A stretch of 64,000 bases of DNA from Paramacrobiotus metropolitanus (Eukaryota; Tardigrada; Eutardigrada; Parachela; Macrobiotidae), in NCBI RefSeq assembly GCF_019649055.1, contig NW_026570229.1:1364001-1428000 (forward strand), in the 5' to 3' direction. Under the pieces are notes generated by a model. It was not told where the DNA came from. It saw only the letters and a program-made list of their open reading frames with translations, and made no database searches. The first letter of the stretch is position 1; every line of letters starts with the position of its first letter. Position numbers and translations under genes: made by a program. Positions 1 to 9,421 of the stretch are shown one piece after another.

Positions 1-2
1 CA

Positions 3-104
3 CCGACGAACGAACGAGTTGCACAGGTCTTCCGCAATATGGATGCCAATGGCGACGGCAAACTGGACGAAACGGAGTTCAAAAACGGTCAACATTTGTT
101 GTGA
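3..104 (+). CDS. 3' end of an LU/EF-hand secreted protein gene (left tandem copy, cut by window edge)
   Basis: The first 104 bases read as one open frame ending in TGA at 102-104. The peptide contains one canonical EF-hand calcium loop, DANGDGKLDETE, with acidic or Asn ligands at loop positions 1, 3, 5, 9 and 12, followed by FKNG and a short tail. It aligns almost residue for residue with the last exon of the complete gene ending at 9421 (shared NERVAQVFR then the loop), so it is the 3' end of a tandem paralogue whose earlier exons lie left of the window. Its function as a calcium-binding tail is inferred from the loop. The similarity continues into the 3' flank, which supports segmental duplication. 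Confidence 0.8.
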   Translation, partial: PTNERVAQVFRNMDANGDGKLDETEFKNGQHLL

Positions 105-1320
105 ATATTTGATTTGGCAGTCAACAGCCCGTTCACTTAACAAGAAGGCTGCCGTAGGAAATTAAAATGATTCAGTACTTTTCCAAAACTTTTCGCTTAT
201 TTTTTTGCTAATGTGATGGAACAGCTAGCGAAAAATATCCCACAAAAGTGTCTCAATCGACAAATAGGCCATGGTAATTGGTACTCAGTGATGCCCTTAT
301 AAAGCAGAAATCGTGAAGGCAAAGGAATAATTATAGTGCTAAATCCGAATGTTATGATAACGACGATAAAGTCATGACAGTCGGCAAGTGCAGTACTAAA
401 AAACTAGCCAGCTGCAAGTATTGTACAGTATTGGTGCATTCATGCTCAAGAAAATAAGAAGTTTATCTTAGCCTCCTTGTATGTAGATTTCGCAGTTTAA
501 AATCAAAAACGAAAATACAGAATTCAAATTCGTATGAAATGCCTCTTGCATATTATAAAAGTTTTATTCGACAATAGCCAGTATCTCGAAATATCCAGTA
601 CCATAATAATATAGTAATATTATGATCATATTAAGGCTACCAAGTGGCTGCAGATTTTATTTATATGTAATCAGTGCACACATCTGGTAAAAGAATAAAA
701 CAACACGCGATATTATTCACAACAGCAAAATTTCATCAAACGTAGCTTGTCTGTAAACAATGACTGCCTGCGTAAACATCGAATAAAATTGCAGCTTCCA
801 TTAGAAGCGCGTACGGCTATAAGGGCAGATTAGATAGGTAATTTTGGATGCCCACATTTTGCAGTTCGTTAGGGAAAGGTCAACCCATAGAGTGCGTAAA
901 TTGGAGGATTTCGTCCGCCGCCACTGTAATTTGTGCACACCTCAACACGCACAGCACAACACAACCTTACTTGTTAAATACCACACACAACGTACAACCA
1001 CGCTGCGAGTACCACAAATCCTTCACGCCAAGTTGTCACGACCTCGTACACTCACTGACTGACCAAAACAACAAGCGCTCCTAATACTTCAGCTGGCGTT
1101 GCTACGCCCCAGAAACGTACACGCCATGTGGGGAAAAAAAACCGCGAAGAAACGTACACGCCATTCAGTACAGTCCGCGCTGACGCTGACTATCCTCTCC
1201 GGATGGTCAGCCAGCGACAGCCGTTTTGCAAAATCTTCGACCAGAGTCCGTTGGGACTGAACTCGCACAGTTGGCTCTAACCTGCGCACAACGCTTGATC
1301 CCATAGTCGTTTCGTTCGCG
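105..1320. other. 3' flank of the left LU/EF-hand copy; no gene seen
   Basis: No convincing gene. Blocks at about 155-360 and 380-580 resemble 9940-10160 and 10590-10980 downstream of the right copy, so this is duplicated 3' flank. The 16-base string GAAACGTACACGCCAT occurs twice near 1108 and 1149. The two overlapping small frames near 844-1084 show no recognisable protein and were not called. Confidence 0.6.
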
Positions 1321-1469
1321 ATTATTGCCAACGTGCTTCTGCTCCTAACGTAAGCAACCAACAAACAGACGAAGTCGTGGGGGGTATGGATTTATTAATC
1401 CCATGGGCAGCAGTACTACCATCCAACAGAAACTGACAAAACACAATCGGATGCTGGGCAGTCTGACCC
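1321..1469. repeat. Split direct repeat B2 (outer) of the retrotransposon
   Basis: Begins ATTATTGCCAACG and ends GTCTGACCC. It matches 1757-1905 along its whole 149 bp. It forms the outer 3' end of the minus-strand element. Confidence 0.85.
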
Positions 1470-1612
1470 TTCACAGGAAAAACAACAACGGAAAAAAAAA
1501 GCAAGGAAATATCCGCTAATGAATCAAAATAATCGTAGCAAAGACGCATCACATCAGACCGAAAACAACAGCAATTATCGAAAAGCATGGAACTTGCAGG
1601 GCGGGTGGGCGG

Positions 1613-1756
1613 AAATAAAAAATGCGTTGAAGTGAAGGCTCCGCCGATTGCCGCTGTTGCTTATATGGTGACCCGTATCCGGAATACTGAAACTGTTAGG
1701 TCACGATCCGGTTGTCAATAATAAGCAGATTTCTCCCTGCCAGAGAAATCCTTCAC
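1613..1756. repeat. Split direct repeat A2 (inner) of the retrotransposon
   Basis: Begins AAATAAAAAATGCGTTG and ends CCTTCAC. It matches 5988-6131 along its whole 144 bp. It abuts B1 directly at 1756/1757. Confidence 0.85.
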
Positions 1757-1905
1757 ATTATTGCCAACGTGCTTCTGCTCCTAACGTAAGCAACCAACAA
1801 ACAGACGAAGTCGTGGGGGGTATGGATTTATTAATCCCATGGGCAGCAGTACTACCATCCAACAGAAACTGACAAAACACAATCGGATGCTGGGCAGTCT
1901 GACCC
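1757..1905. repeat. Split direct repeat B1 (inner) of the retrotransposon
   Basis: A copy of 1321-1469, lying just 3' (in element sense) of the recombinase stop codon at 1923. Confidence 0.85.
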
Positions 1906-1922
1906 ATAACCCCAACGCCTCG

Positions 1923-2987
1923 TCATAACAACCCACTGGAAAGAATCTGACCGAACTGCTCACGTAGCTCATTGTCGCGTGCAATATAGCGCTTATAGCA
2001 GTCGCTGCGCCAGTTGCCCTGTGCCTTAATGGCTGCTTCCGATACTCCGGCTTGATCTGCAAACGTTGCACCACCCCTGCGAAAGGAGTGGGCGGAAAAG
2101 AGTGATGCATCTATGTTGGCCTTGTCCAACAACCGCTTTAACTGCCTGTTGAAGCTGTGTGCTGACAACGACACCCAGTCCCGGCCAGTGCGAAAACGAA
2201 ATACTGAATCCTGAGGACATGTGGTTCTTTGCTCATCCTGCAGTAGACGCAAATTCGTAACGGGACACAGATAAACGCTGCTTTCATTCGGATGCAATGT
2301 GATTGTCATGTCTTGAGCTTTAAATTTAGCCGTTTTCATAACGGGGACTGTGAGAATTACACTGCCTCTGCCGGAAAACTCCACACGCTGCCAAGTCAGG
2401 TGCTGTGCAGTCTGCTTCTGCTTTACAAACAAATTTGCCTGCCGAAGAAGTGAATAAAATGCCACAACGCAAGCTGTCCAGAAACACAGCCTGGCGTGCG
2501 GTTCGATGGCTGCTAAAGCGGCGTACAATGCATGAAGGTGATCAGCCGTGATTGGCAAACGCTGGAAAGGTCGTTCAAGTCTGCTGCGCTGCAAGCCTGT
2601 CAGTGCTTGCCTGATTGAAAAATGCGAAAGGTCAGGTGCTTCCATGCCATTTATATTATGCAGTAAACTCAAACTCGACACGTAATTCTGCACTGTGGCA
2701 AATTCCAGGGTCTCTGCTAGGTATGCAATGTACAAACAAATAGTATGCGTATCCGCCGGAAGCGGTGGGAAATTGAATTCACTGCAAAACACGAGGTACC
2801 GTTTCCACTGAGACACTCTGGTCTTCTTCGAGGTATCTGCGATAGCTGCGCTCTGCAAAATTGCAAGCTGTTTCTCCAGTCGTTCGAGTTGGATACTGCT
2901 CTGCGTGGGTAAGTGGAAGGCTTGCATACTGTGACCTGCAAAATACAGAGAAAAATCTGCTAACTTCATTGTCAGAAATGGCAACAC
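1923..2987 (-). CDS. Retrotransposon tyrosine recombinase
   Basis: A 354-codon frame. It should cut and rejoin DNA to integrate the circular cDNA of the element. The C-terminal half shows the family's catalytic set: an Arg in FYSLLRQANL, the HxxR box in HSFRRGGAT, and a Trp and Tyr nucleophile region in GNWRSDCYKRYI. The N-terminal half looks like the SAM-like core-binding domain. Its 5' part overlaps the RNase H frame (2779-3324) in another phase. The same overlap can be traced in the decayed element near 26.6 kb, so the overlap looks designed and the true start may lie inside it. No internal stop is present, so this copy may be active. Confidence 0.88.
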   Translation of the reverse strand: MLPFLTMKLADFSLYFAGHSMQAFHLPTQSSIQLERLEKQLAILQSAAIADTSKKTRVSQWKRYLVFCSEFNFPPLPADTHTICLYIAYLAETLEFATVQNYVSSLSLLHNINGMEAPDLSHFSIRQALTGLQRSRLERPFQRLPITADHLHALYAALAAIEPHARLCFWTACVVAFYSLLRQANLFVKQKQTAQHLTWQRVEFSGRGSVILTVPVMKTAKFKAQDMTITLHPNESSVYLCPVTNLRLLQDEQRTTCPQDSVFRFRTGRDWVSLSAHSFNRQLKRLLDKANIDASLFSAHSFRRGGATFADQAGVSEAAIKAQGNWRSDCYKRYIARDNELREQFGQILSSGLL

Positions 2988-3324
2988 GGCTCAGTGCATC
3001 TGCAGCCGTGTTATCCAGTCCCGGTTGGTGTTCTGCTGTCAAGCGGAAATTATGCCTGAGAGACTGGTAGAAGACTATCTTCAACCACTGCAGCGCTTCC
3101 GCGTTGCGAGTTGTCCCTCTATTCAGGAACGATACTGTTGCTGCATTATCAGAAACAACAATGATCTGCTTATCTTTTAATTCCTCGGACCAGATTAAAA
3201 CTGCCATGCATGCTGCTATTAACTCTAAGAAGTTAATGTTGTCCCTCAAGGAATCTGACACATAAGGGGTCGTCGCCCAGTTGGCTGCCATGCGGGTGTT
3301 GACCTGTTTTCCTGCTGCTTCCAA
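2779..3324 (-). CDS. Retrotransposon RNase H segment (continues the RT polyprotein in another frame)
   Basis: A 181-codon frame with the rest of the RNase H domain: the Glu in FLELIAACMAV, the Asp in VVSDNAATVSFL and the final Asp in ADALSR. The first RNase H Asp (IYTDASLQGFGAV) is in the upstream RT frame, so the domain is split across two frames that overlap at 3246-3324. Either a programmed frameshift joins them, or a single-base change has broken this copy. The frame runs well past DALSR into the recombinase start region, a feature shared with the decayed copy at 26252-26677. Without a second intact copy the two options cannot be separated. Confidence 0.78.
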   Translation of the reverse strand: MEAAGKQVNTRMAANWATTPYVSDSLRDNINFLELIAACMAVLIWSEELKDKQIIVVSDNAATVSFLNRGTTRNAEALQWLKIVFYQSLRHNFRLTAEHQPGLDNTAADALSRVAISDNEVSRFFSVFCRSQYASLPLTHAEQYPTRTTGETACNFAERSYRRYLEEDQSVSVETVPRVLQ

Positions 3325-4787
3325 CTGCCCGCCATATACCGGTTCTCACATACCGCGCCGAAACCTTGAAGCGACGCGTCCGTGTAAATTTTTACTGCAT
3401 CTGCTTTCAGATTAGGCCATCGTACCAAGCCGTTCACTCTCCCTGCGAAACAATGCCACCATTTTAAAGTATCTGCTAGGACTGCCGTCACTCGCGTTCG
3501 ATGTGAGGGAGCGTCCAATTCCTGTATGCGGTCGAAAAATAGCCTTGAAAATGTCCGCGCACCGTATACGGCACGAGATACAAACGACATTAAACCTGCA
3601 ATAGACTGCAACTCTCGTTTGGTGACCTTTAACCGTTTGCTAAACTGCAACGCTAAACTGCTTAATTCGTGCATTTTTTCTTGCGGGACTGCTAAACACT
3701 CTGCTACAGAATCAATGATGATCCCTAAAAACTTCACTTTCTGCGATGGGCTGATTAGTTTATCCCATTTTACTGCAAAACCTAGCTGCACAAGAAGCGC
3801 GATGAGCGCTTGCTGGGCTATTCTGCATTCCTCTTCGCTTTCTGCGATAAGGATAAAATCGTCAAGGTAGCATACGATTTTAAAACCCCTTCTGCGCATT
3901 GCCCGTGTAATTGCTGCCGATATCGTCTGAAAAATATAAGGAGCATTTGCAAGCCCGAAGCATAAAAAGTTATCCACAAAAAACTGCTCCTTGCTGTCCT
4001 TAAATTGCCAACGAAACCCCTGCAACTGCCGGTGCGGTGGATATACTGGTACCCACCGATAAGCCGACTGTATATCCACAACTGCAAAATATGATCCCCT
4101 TTTGCTAATTGCGAGAACTGAATCAATTGTGTCAAATTTAAAAGGTTCCGGGTTGATGTGCTGATTTAGCGAATTGCCTGCTGGTCGTGAACAATCAGTT
4201 ATGGGTCTAAAGGCATCTGACCCGGACTTCGAAACTGCGCCGATAGCGTGAATACGTTTTGGTTTTTCTGTCTGCTGTGTGATTCTGCCGAGTGAAATTT
4301 CTTCTGCGAACAATTTATCGAGATAACACTTTGCTGCTGGTTCATTTGCACTTCTATAATTCACACAATCAACAGGATCTATAACATCCGCGTTCTCAAC
4401 AATGCGAAACCCGTACGCAATTCCGGTTAAAATAAACTCACAATCAGGGTCATTAACCAACATATTCTGCCAGGCATCGAAATGTTTAGTTAAATTGCAT
4501 CTGCTTAATAAATCAGGATCACAAACAAGGAAAGCATTGGTAAAACTACTTCTCATAGCTGCGTTATCGAAAGAATCTGAGGGAACATTAGTAGAAACGT
4601 TTAAAATGGAAAAACTTCCGTTAGTAATGCTGCGTTCCTCCGTCTTCCCTTTACTGCCCGTTCTGCTATCCCTGTCCCACGTTGATGCACTTGGAGAAGG
4701 GATGCTTCTTTCCGCATTCTCCGCATATGTGCCGGTATCCGCAGTTTTCACGCCGGCAGGTAGTGTAGTTGTAGTCGAAACACACAT
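3246..4787 (-). CDS. Retrotransposon reverse transcriptase with start of RNase H
   Basis: A 513-codon frame. RT motifs are in order: motif A Asp in FAVVDIQSAYRWVPV, motif B in FGLANAPYIFQ, the active-site box YLDDFILIAES, and downstream LGIIID and the thumb region. RNase H then starts with IYTDASLQGFGAV, and the frame ends soon after while the domain continues in another frame. The first 100 residues are Ser/Thr-rich and may be linker. The 5' end overlaps the gag frame by about 120 bases, as in many compact retrotransposons, so translation probably depends on frameshifting or reinitiation. Confidence 0.88.
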   Translation of the reverse strand: MCVSTTTTLPAGVKTADTGTYAENAERSIPSPSASTWDRDSRTGSKGKTEERSITNGSFSILNVSTNVPSDSFDNAAMRSSFTNAFLVCDPDLLSRCNLTKHFDAWQNMLVNDPDCEFILTGIAYGFRIVENADVIDPVDCVNYRSANEPAAKCYLDKLFAEEISLGRITQQTEKPKRIHAIGAVSKSGSDAFRPITDCSRPAGNSLNQHINPEPFKFDTIDSVLAISKRGSYFAVVDIQSAYRWVPVYPPHRQLQGFRWQFKDSKEQFFVDNFLCFGLANAPYIFQTISAAITRAMRRRGFKIVCYLDDFILIAESEEECRIAQQALIALLVQLGFAVKWDKLISPSQKVKFLGIIIDSVAECLAVPQEKMHELSSLALQFSKRLKVTKRELQSIAGLMSFVSRAVYGARTFSRLFFDRIQELDAPSHRTRVTAVLADTLKWWHCFAGRVNGLVRWPNLKADAVKIYTDASLQGFGAVCENRYMAGSWKQQENRSTPAWQPTGRRPLMCQIP

Positions 4788-5868
4788 TGGTGATCCGAAA
4801 TGGCTGCCTCCCTGAATTACTGCTCTTCTGCTTCTGCTGCTGAAGCCCTCTGCTGTTCCGGTATGGTTCCGCTCGACGTGTATCTGTGCGGCGTGTTTCG
4901 GAATTCATGCGGTTGTCTGCAATGCATAACTGCTGCTGCTTGTCATTTAGCGAAAAATGATCACTATCTGCATATCGTCGGAACTCGTCGTCGAATAACA
5001 ATACTGCCTCATCTTCGTATCTGCATCGTCTTCCTGCGAGAAATTCTTGATACTCTAAGAATTCGACCAATGTTGCTGCATACCGCCCTGATACATGCTT
5101 CGCCAAACGTACTGCCGTTCTCAAATTACCCAGAAATAGCTCGTGACAATTTATATCCGTCGCTACCAAATTTTTCTTTTTCTTAAATAAACCCTTTGGC
5201 AAAATAAATGTATGCGGTCTATCAAGGTCTCTCGCTCTTATTGGCAACTCGCGACGTGCTGAATCCTTATCCTCGTCATCGCTCGAATCACTACTGCTGT
5301 ACTCACCCGAATCGTTCCGGTCCGAGCCTCGCAGCGACCTTCCGCCCCTTGCCGGTGCGTCCCTCTGTCCGTCCCGGTTATCCCAGTCCTGCTGGCCGTC
5401 GCGAGGATCCAAAGGCTGCTGAGTGTCGAGGAAACGGATCTTGTGCTGCTCCAACTGCTTCCGCTGAATGATTGCGCGTGCGTCATTCGTGGTTGCCGGC
5501 TGCGGGAATAGGGCATTGCGGAGTTTGTAGAAATCCAATCCGGGTTTCATGACCTTTTCCAAGTCAGATACCTCCTTCATGTGCCGAAAGTCTGCCGGTG
5601 ACTGGAAGCCGTTTGCCCGGAGTGCTTCTGAGCCGGCTTGGGAGATTTCGAGCTCTGCCATAAATACCGTAAACTGATCGGTGACACTCTTCTGCCCACT
5701 GGTAGCTTCGTTGCTCTTCTCAAACTCCTGCCTTTCTGTCAAGACTGCATGGAGTCTGTCTGCAAGCGCATCCTTTTCTCCGTTAAGGTCAAGTATGCCC
5801 AGTTCCTTCAAACGTGATTTTAGTCCCTCCACCGTATAATTCTTAAAAAGGGTATCGCGTGACTCCAT
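4666..5868 (-). CDS. Retrotransposon gag-like protein with N-terminal SAP-like motif and zinc fingers
   Basis: A 400-codon frame starting at an ATG just inside the A1 repeat. Residues about 10-50 (YTVEGLKSRLKELGI then a second helix) resemble a SAP DNA-binding helix pair. The middle has an acidic, Asp/Ser-rich stretch. The C-terminus carries a CCCH-type pattern (C-x7-C-x4-C-x3-H) followed by a knuckle C-x2-C-x3-H-x4-C (CGECGKKHPFSKC), typical of nucleic-acid-binding gag proteins. It should package element RNA. The frame is intact. The family assignment rests on position and zinc motifs, not on overall similarity. Confidence 0.75.
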   Translation of the reverse strand: MESRDTLFKNYTVEGLKSRLKELGILDLNGEKDALADRLHAVLTERQEFEKSNEATSGQKSVTDQFTVFMAELEISQAGSEALRANGFQSPADFRHMKEVSDLEKVMKPGLDFYKLRNALFPQPATTNDARAIIQRKQLEQHKIRFLDTQQPLDPRDGQQDWDNRDGQRDAPARGGRSLRGSDRNDSGEYSSSDSSDDEDKDSARRELPIRARDLDRPHTFILPKGLFKKKKNLVATDINCHELFLGNLRTAVRLAKHVSGRYAATLVEFLEYQEFLAGRRCRYEDEAVLLFDDEFRRYADSDHFSLNDKQQQLCIADNRMNSETRRTDTRRAEPYRNSRGLQQQKQKSSNSGRQPFRITNVCFDYNYTTCRRENCGYRHICGECGKKHPFSKCINVGQG

Positions 5869-5987
5869 AATGCTAGACTGCTGAGTAGGGGTGCAATCTG
5901 AGAACTGCCAATTATACGGATAGAGGTGAAGTATGCTAACTAATCAAACGTCTGCTGATTCGAAATCAAAATTTATAAAATTTCAAA

Positions 5988-6131
5988 AAATAAAAAATGC
6001 GTTGAAGTGAAGGCTCCGCCGATTGCCGCTGTTGCTTATATGGTGACCCGTATCCGGAATACTGAAACTGTTAGGTCACGATCCGGTTGTCAATAATAAG
6101 CAGATTTCTCCCTGCCAGAGAAATCCTTCAC
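5988..6131. repeat. Split direct repeat A1 (outer) of the retrotransposon
   Basis: A copy of 1613-1756 that forms the outer 5' end of the minus-strand element. The flanking sequence GTTTTATAGC begins at 6132. Confidence 0.85.
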
Positions 6132-6852
6132 GTTTTATAGCAACCGTATTTGAACCATCGCGTGCACATCCCACTTTTTTTGAACAATTTGTCTTTTTTT
6201 TTGAACAATTTGTCCCATGAAAACTTGTCTTTTCGTTTTGACCACTACCTTTATCTTTTTGACCAAGAATTTTCCTTTCACTTTTGAGAAAAATTTCCCT
6301 TTCATTTTTGACCATAGAGTCACCCTCCCTTTTTTTGACCACCCCAAAATCCCTTCCTTTAATTGTTTCCTCCTTTTGACTCTGCCCCAATTTTTTCACC
6401 AACTCGCGATCGTGGCCTTGTACCGCAATCTGAGTTGAATAAAGACAATTCAACACATTTCAGTGCATAATTTTCAGTCGGTTTGACGACCGAAACATCC
6501 GCTCGATCCGAGCTGCTGTTGTACACGCTGTACTCCGTTAAGCGTACCGTACACGGGCTTATAACTGGCAATTTCTCAGGACCGGTAATATCAGCGAACA
6601 TCCAACAGGAATTGTAGCATGTTATATAATATGTAAGCGTATTGACATTTTACAGATTGTTGTATCACTTCTTGTCACCGATTACTATGCTGCTGCAAAA
6701 ACGCTAACGGCTGATTGCCATTGCGATAAGTTAGCCTGGTAAGGAAACTGGTTAACGCAAAAATCTTTCTGACTGATTTTATGGATTTATGCTTTGATAC
6801 AGCCAAGCGTCTGTGATTTGTTTTACGTAAACCGTTAACTAAAGCCGCAAAC
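6132..6852. other. T-rich low-complexity stretch and 5' flank of the LU/EF-hand gene
   Basis: 6170-6390 is a pyrimidine-rich series of near repeats built on TTTTTGAACAATTTGTC and TTTTTGACCA. No protein is recognisable in the frames across it. From about 6400 to the ATG at 6853 no feature beyond the gene's presumed upstream region is seen. Confidence 0.5.
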
Positions 6853-9421
6853 ATGGAAAGTACGTTTTTGACGTTTCTTTGCCTATTTGCCCTTGCTGTC
6901 CATTTTCCGACAGGTGAGAATTACACGGTAACGAAATCAAGCGCACGAGTATAGGAGTATGACATCAAATATCGGCATACTGAAATCAGTAGTAAAGAAA
7001 CTGCTTAAGGAAAATGGCCCGGTGCATAACGTCAAAAATGGAGTACATACACTAAATATCACACTGCACCCGGACTACTCATGTTCTTTGCCAGAATTTT
7101 GCTCATAATCGTAAGCATTCAAAGTTACTAACCTCAGCTTACTAATCAAAAGCTTTCGATTTTTTATAGAAAAAGCAGTACGTATTACATAACATAACTT
7201 TAGACGGGAAGAGTAAAAATAATCACTAGAAAATGGTCAGCCGGTCGGCGGCTCGAAACTTCGAAAATTAAATCGATAAAAAACGCGCAGACGGCAGCCA
7301 ATCCAGTGTGCATAAATCGCCAGCGCTGGCCGGTGCGAAGTACGAGCAGAAGAACTGGTTGTTTGCGCAGTGTGCTTAGCAACACAGCATTCGTTTCCGT
7401 CCTAAACCTTGTACACTCTCAAACTTCCATGTTTTTTTTTCCGTAGCACTGGGAGCGACAGTGTCCTGCTACCACTGTAACAGCCATGCCGGCATGGCGT
7501 GTGGACTAACTGCCGACTGGAGCGTGTCCGATCTGGAAAAGCGTGTTAAACCGTGCGCGGACGGTTTCTGCTATACATACGAAAGTGTAAGAATGACATC
7601 CTTATTGTATATAGTGCACTCCCAACGGACGGTATTTAATCTGCTATTGTTGTTATGCTAGAGTGACGTTTTTGGAGGGAAAAGTGAGTAGCGTCCTATC
7701 ACATGTTCCTCTGGTTAGGTTACGTCTGGAAATACAGTATCCCTTTCTTTGCAGACTTTAGAATTCAGCGCGGCTGCGGCCGGCTGCCGTGTGACGATCT
7801 TCCTACAAAGGCAACATTTCTGCACTGTGTGACGTAGACAGCAATTATCACCGGACAGACAAGAATCTTCCGTCTGGTCCGCCATTTAATCAACTGTACA
7901 CTTTCACAGCCGAGGAGATGCCGCAGACCGGTCGACTGCAGTACTGCGATTCCGACCGCTGCAACAAAGAGCCCGTGCACTTCGCTCTGGAAACAGAACG
8001 TCAGTTGTATGTATGGAGGCCATAAGGGGACGGTACATGTGCCACTCACTTAATAAAGTGATGATTAAATTCGTGTACGGTTTGACAGTAGCCAATGAGG
8101 AATGTCCCGATTTGTGCATCACCTGCAAAGGCCCTATCAATGGGTCGTGTGGTCTGTTAGGAGCCGGAGAGGGATTTCCGTCCGAGAGGAAGCAATGCGT
8201 TCCCGGCTTTTGCTTTACATACGTCTGGGTAAGGACCGACACGGCGGCCCACGTTACGTGCTTCGCTTATTTTAGAATTAGCTTACCGTAATTATCGAAT
8301 TTGTGGCCCTGGGGTGCAAATAGTTCGAATGCCATGGCGGAGGGGGGCTTATTTCGGGGAGGGGGCGCAATTTCGGGGGGTGGCACTATTTTTCAAACGG
8401 TACATTTTGGAGAGGGGAATTATTTTTCAAACAACTGCGCATCGTGTTCTAGCGAAACTGAACGCAGTAGTTACCGGTATTATCGGCGGTATATGCAACT
8501 GCACTACCTTGGGAGCAACATTTTGGAGTGTATATCTCCTTATACAGCTGTTTGCCAACGAACACCGCATTATATTGATGTCCGTTAACTGTTTCTCATT
8601 AAATTACAACAACTTTTGCGGCTAAATTTTGCGGTATACCTATCATTTTGCGGCGCTCGACATTTATTAACGGCCCCCTGGGGCGTAATTTCGGGGGGTG
8701 GTCTTATTTTTTAAACAGGGTCGGGGAGGGGGGCTTATTACGGGGGGGGGGGGCTCTTATTGCGGGGGTGGCCCCAAATCCGATAATTACGGTATTTCAG
8801 AAGTATTGCTATTAGTATTTTTATATTTCGGTCACTTCGCGTATGCGGGAAGCGAAAACATTTTTTTCGGCACTATCAGGCGGAAGACGATGGCACCGTG
8901 CCGACGGTTTGGCGCGGTTGTGGACCGGTGGCCTGCAAGGATGTTCCCAGCGCTTTAGGCAACGTTCGCCTATGTGATAGCGAGGACAAGCTGGAGGAGG
9001 TCGACACCAGCAGCGACGACGCGTACACCAAGGTTCGCTCGTTTTCCGCACCAGGGCCAAATGGGAACGTACGCGCCGGCACGGTACAGTACTGCAAAAA
9101 CGGCATTAACTGCAATCGGCAGTCGGTCAGGAATTTTCCTCTGAAACTCTTTTACCGCGGCCAGACTCCGGTAAGCGTTCCTTGGTCATCAGAACGTCTT
9201 CGATCAAATTAATATTTTCTGGGAGAAACTTAACCTGCTGTTCGTTTTCCCTGATTTTATAGACGGTTCAACAAGTGGTAGACAACCTTAATCAAGCGCC
9301 AAAAAATGTTCGCGGGACGAATACGACAAACGAACGCGTTGCTCAGGTCTTCCGCGATATGGATACCAATAGCGACGGCACACTGGATGAAACTGAGTTC
9401 AAAAATGGTCATAATGTCTAG
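6853..9421 (+). CDS. Secreted protein with two Ly6/uPAR-like domains and a C-terminal EF-hand, six exons, one frameshift
   Basis: Exons read as 6853-6913, 7447-7584, 7755-7999, 8089-8228, 8853 (or 8880)-9170 and 9263-9421. All junctions are GT-AG with matching phases. Exon 1 is a signal peptide (MESTFLTFLCLFALAVHF). Domain 1 starts CYHCNS and ends QYCDSDRCN; domain 2 starts CITCKG and ends QYCKNGINCN. These are the opening CxxC and closing CxxxxCN hallmarks of LU (three-finger) domains, and each also has an RGCG-x3-C core. Exon 6 adds one canonical EF-hand loop, DTNSDGTLDETE. LU domains usually bind proteins outside the cell, so a role as a calcium-responsive secreted binding protein is inference. 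One base appears to be missing in exon 3 just before 7835, where the frame meets TAG. A MITE sits in the intron before exon 5. Confidence 0.72.
8284..8794. mobile_element. G-rich MITE with terminal inverted repeats in an intron of the LU/EF-hand gene
   Basis: The left end TACCGTAATTATCGAATTTG is mirrored at the right end (about 8769-8794) as an inverted repeat of about 25 bp with a few mismatches. Flanking TA dinucleotides are consistent with a TA target duplication (Tc1/mariner-like), so the core would be CCGTAATTATCG to CGATAATTACGG. The 511-bp inside has runs of G up to 13 and near repeats of GGGGCTTATT and TTTCGGGGGGTGG. It codes for nothing recognisable and appears non-autonomous. Confidence 0.7.

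Larger units (their letters stand above)
1321..6131 (-). mobile_element. Full-length PAT/Ngaro-type tyrosine-recombinase (DIRS-order) retrotransposon
   Basis: The element reads right to left. It has a gag-like frame, an RT/RNase H frame and a tyrosine recombinase frame, bounded by split direct repeats. In element orientation these are A1 (6131-5988), the coding part, B1 (1905-1757), A2 (1756-1613), a spacer, and B2 (1469-1321). The two A copies (144 bp) and two B copies (149 bp) look essentially identical by eye, which implies recent insertion. There is no LTR pair, no integrase and no visible target duplication, as expected when a tyrosine recombinase inserts a circular intermediate. The abutting B1-A2 pair at 1756/1757 is the arrangement expected to template the circle junction. 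No DAM-type methyltransferase was seen, so PAT or Ngaro fits better than DIRS1 proper. The element sits between the two tandem LU/EF-hand genes. Confidence 0.88.

Noticed and set aside
844-1084. Overlapping small frames of 72 and 78 codons
   Set aside because: No recognisable protein in either frame; the region aligns in part with duplicated 3' flank, so chance frames are likely.
1321-6131. LTR retrotransposon or endogenous retrovirus
   Set aside because: No LTR pair, protease, integrase or envelope; split direct repeats and a tyrosine recombinase are diagnostic of the DIRS order.
6076-6456. Lys/Glu-rich minus-strand frame of 126 codons
   Set aside because: It is the reverse translation of a T-rich simple repeat and overlaps the retrotransposon end.
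7824-7836. An 11-base GT-AG interval that would restore the LU gene frame
   Set aside because: Not a credible intron; treated as a single-base break.
8301-8958. Gly-rich frames
   Set aside because: They lie in the G-rich MITE within an intron and end without any conserved feature.
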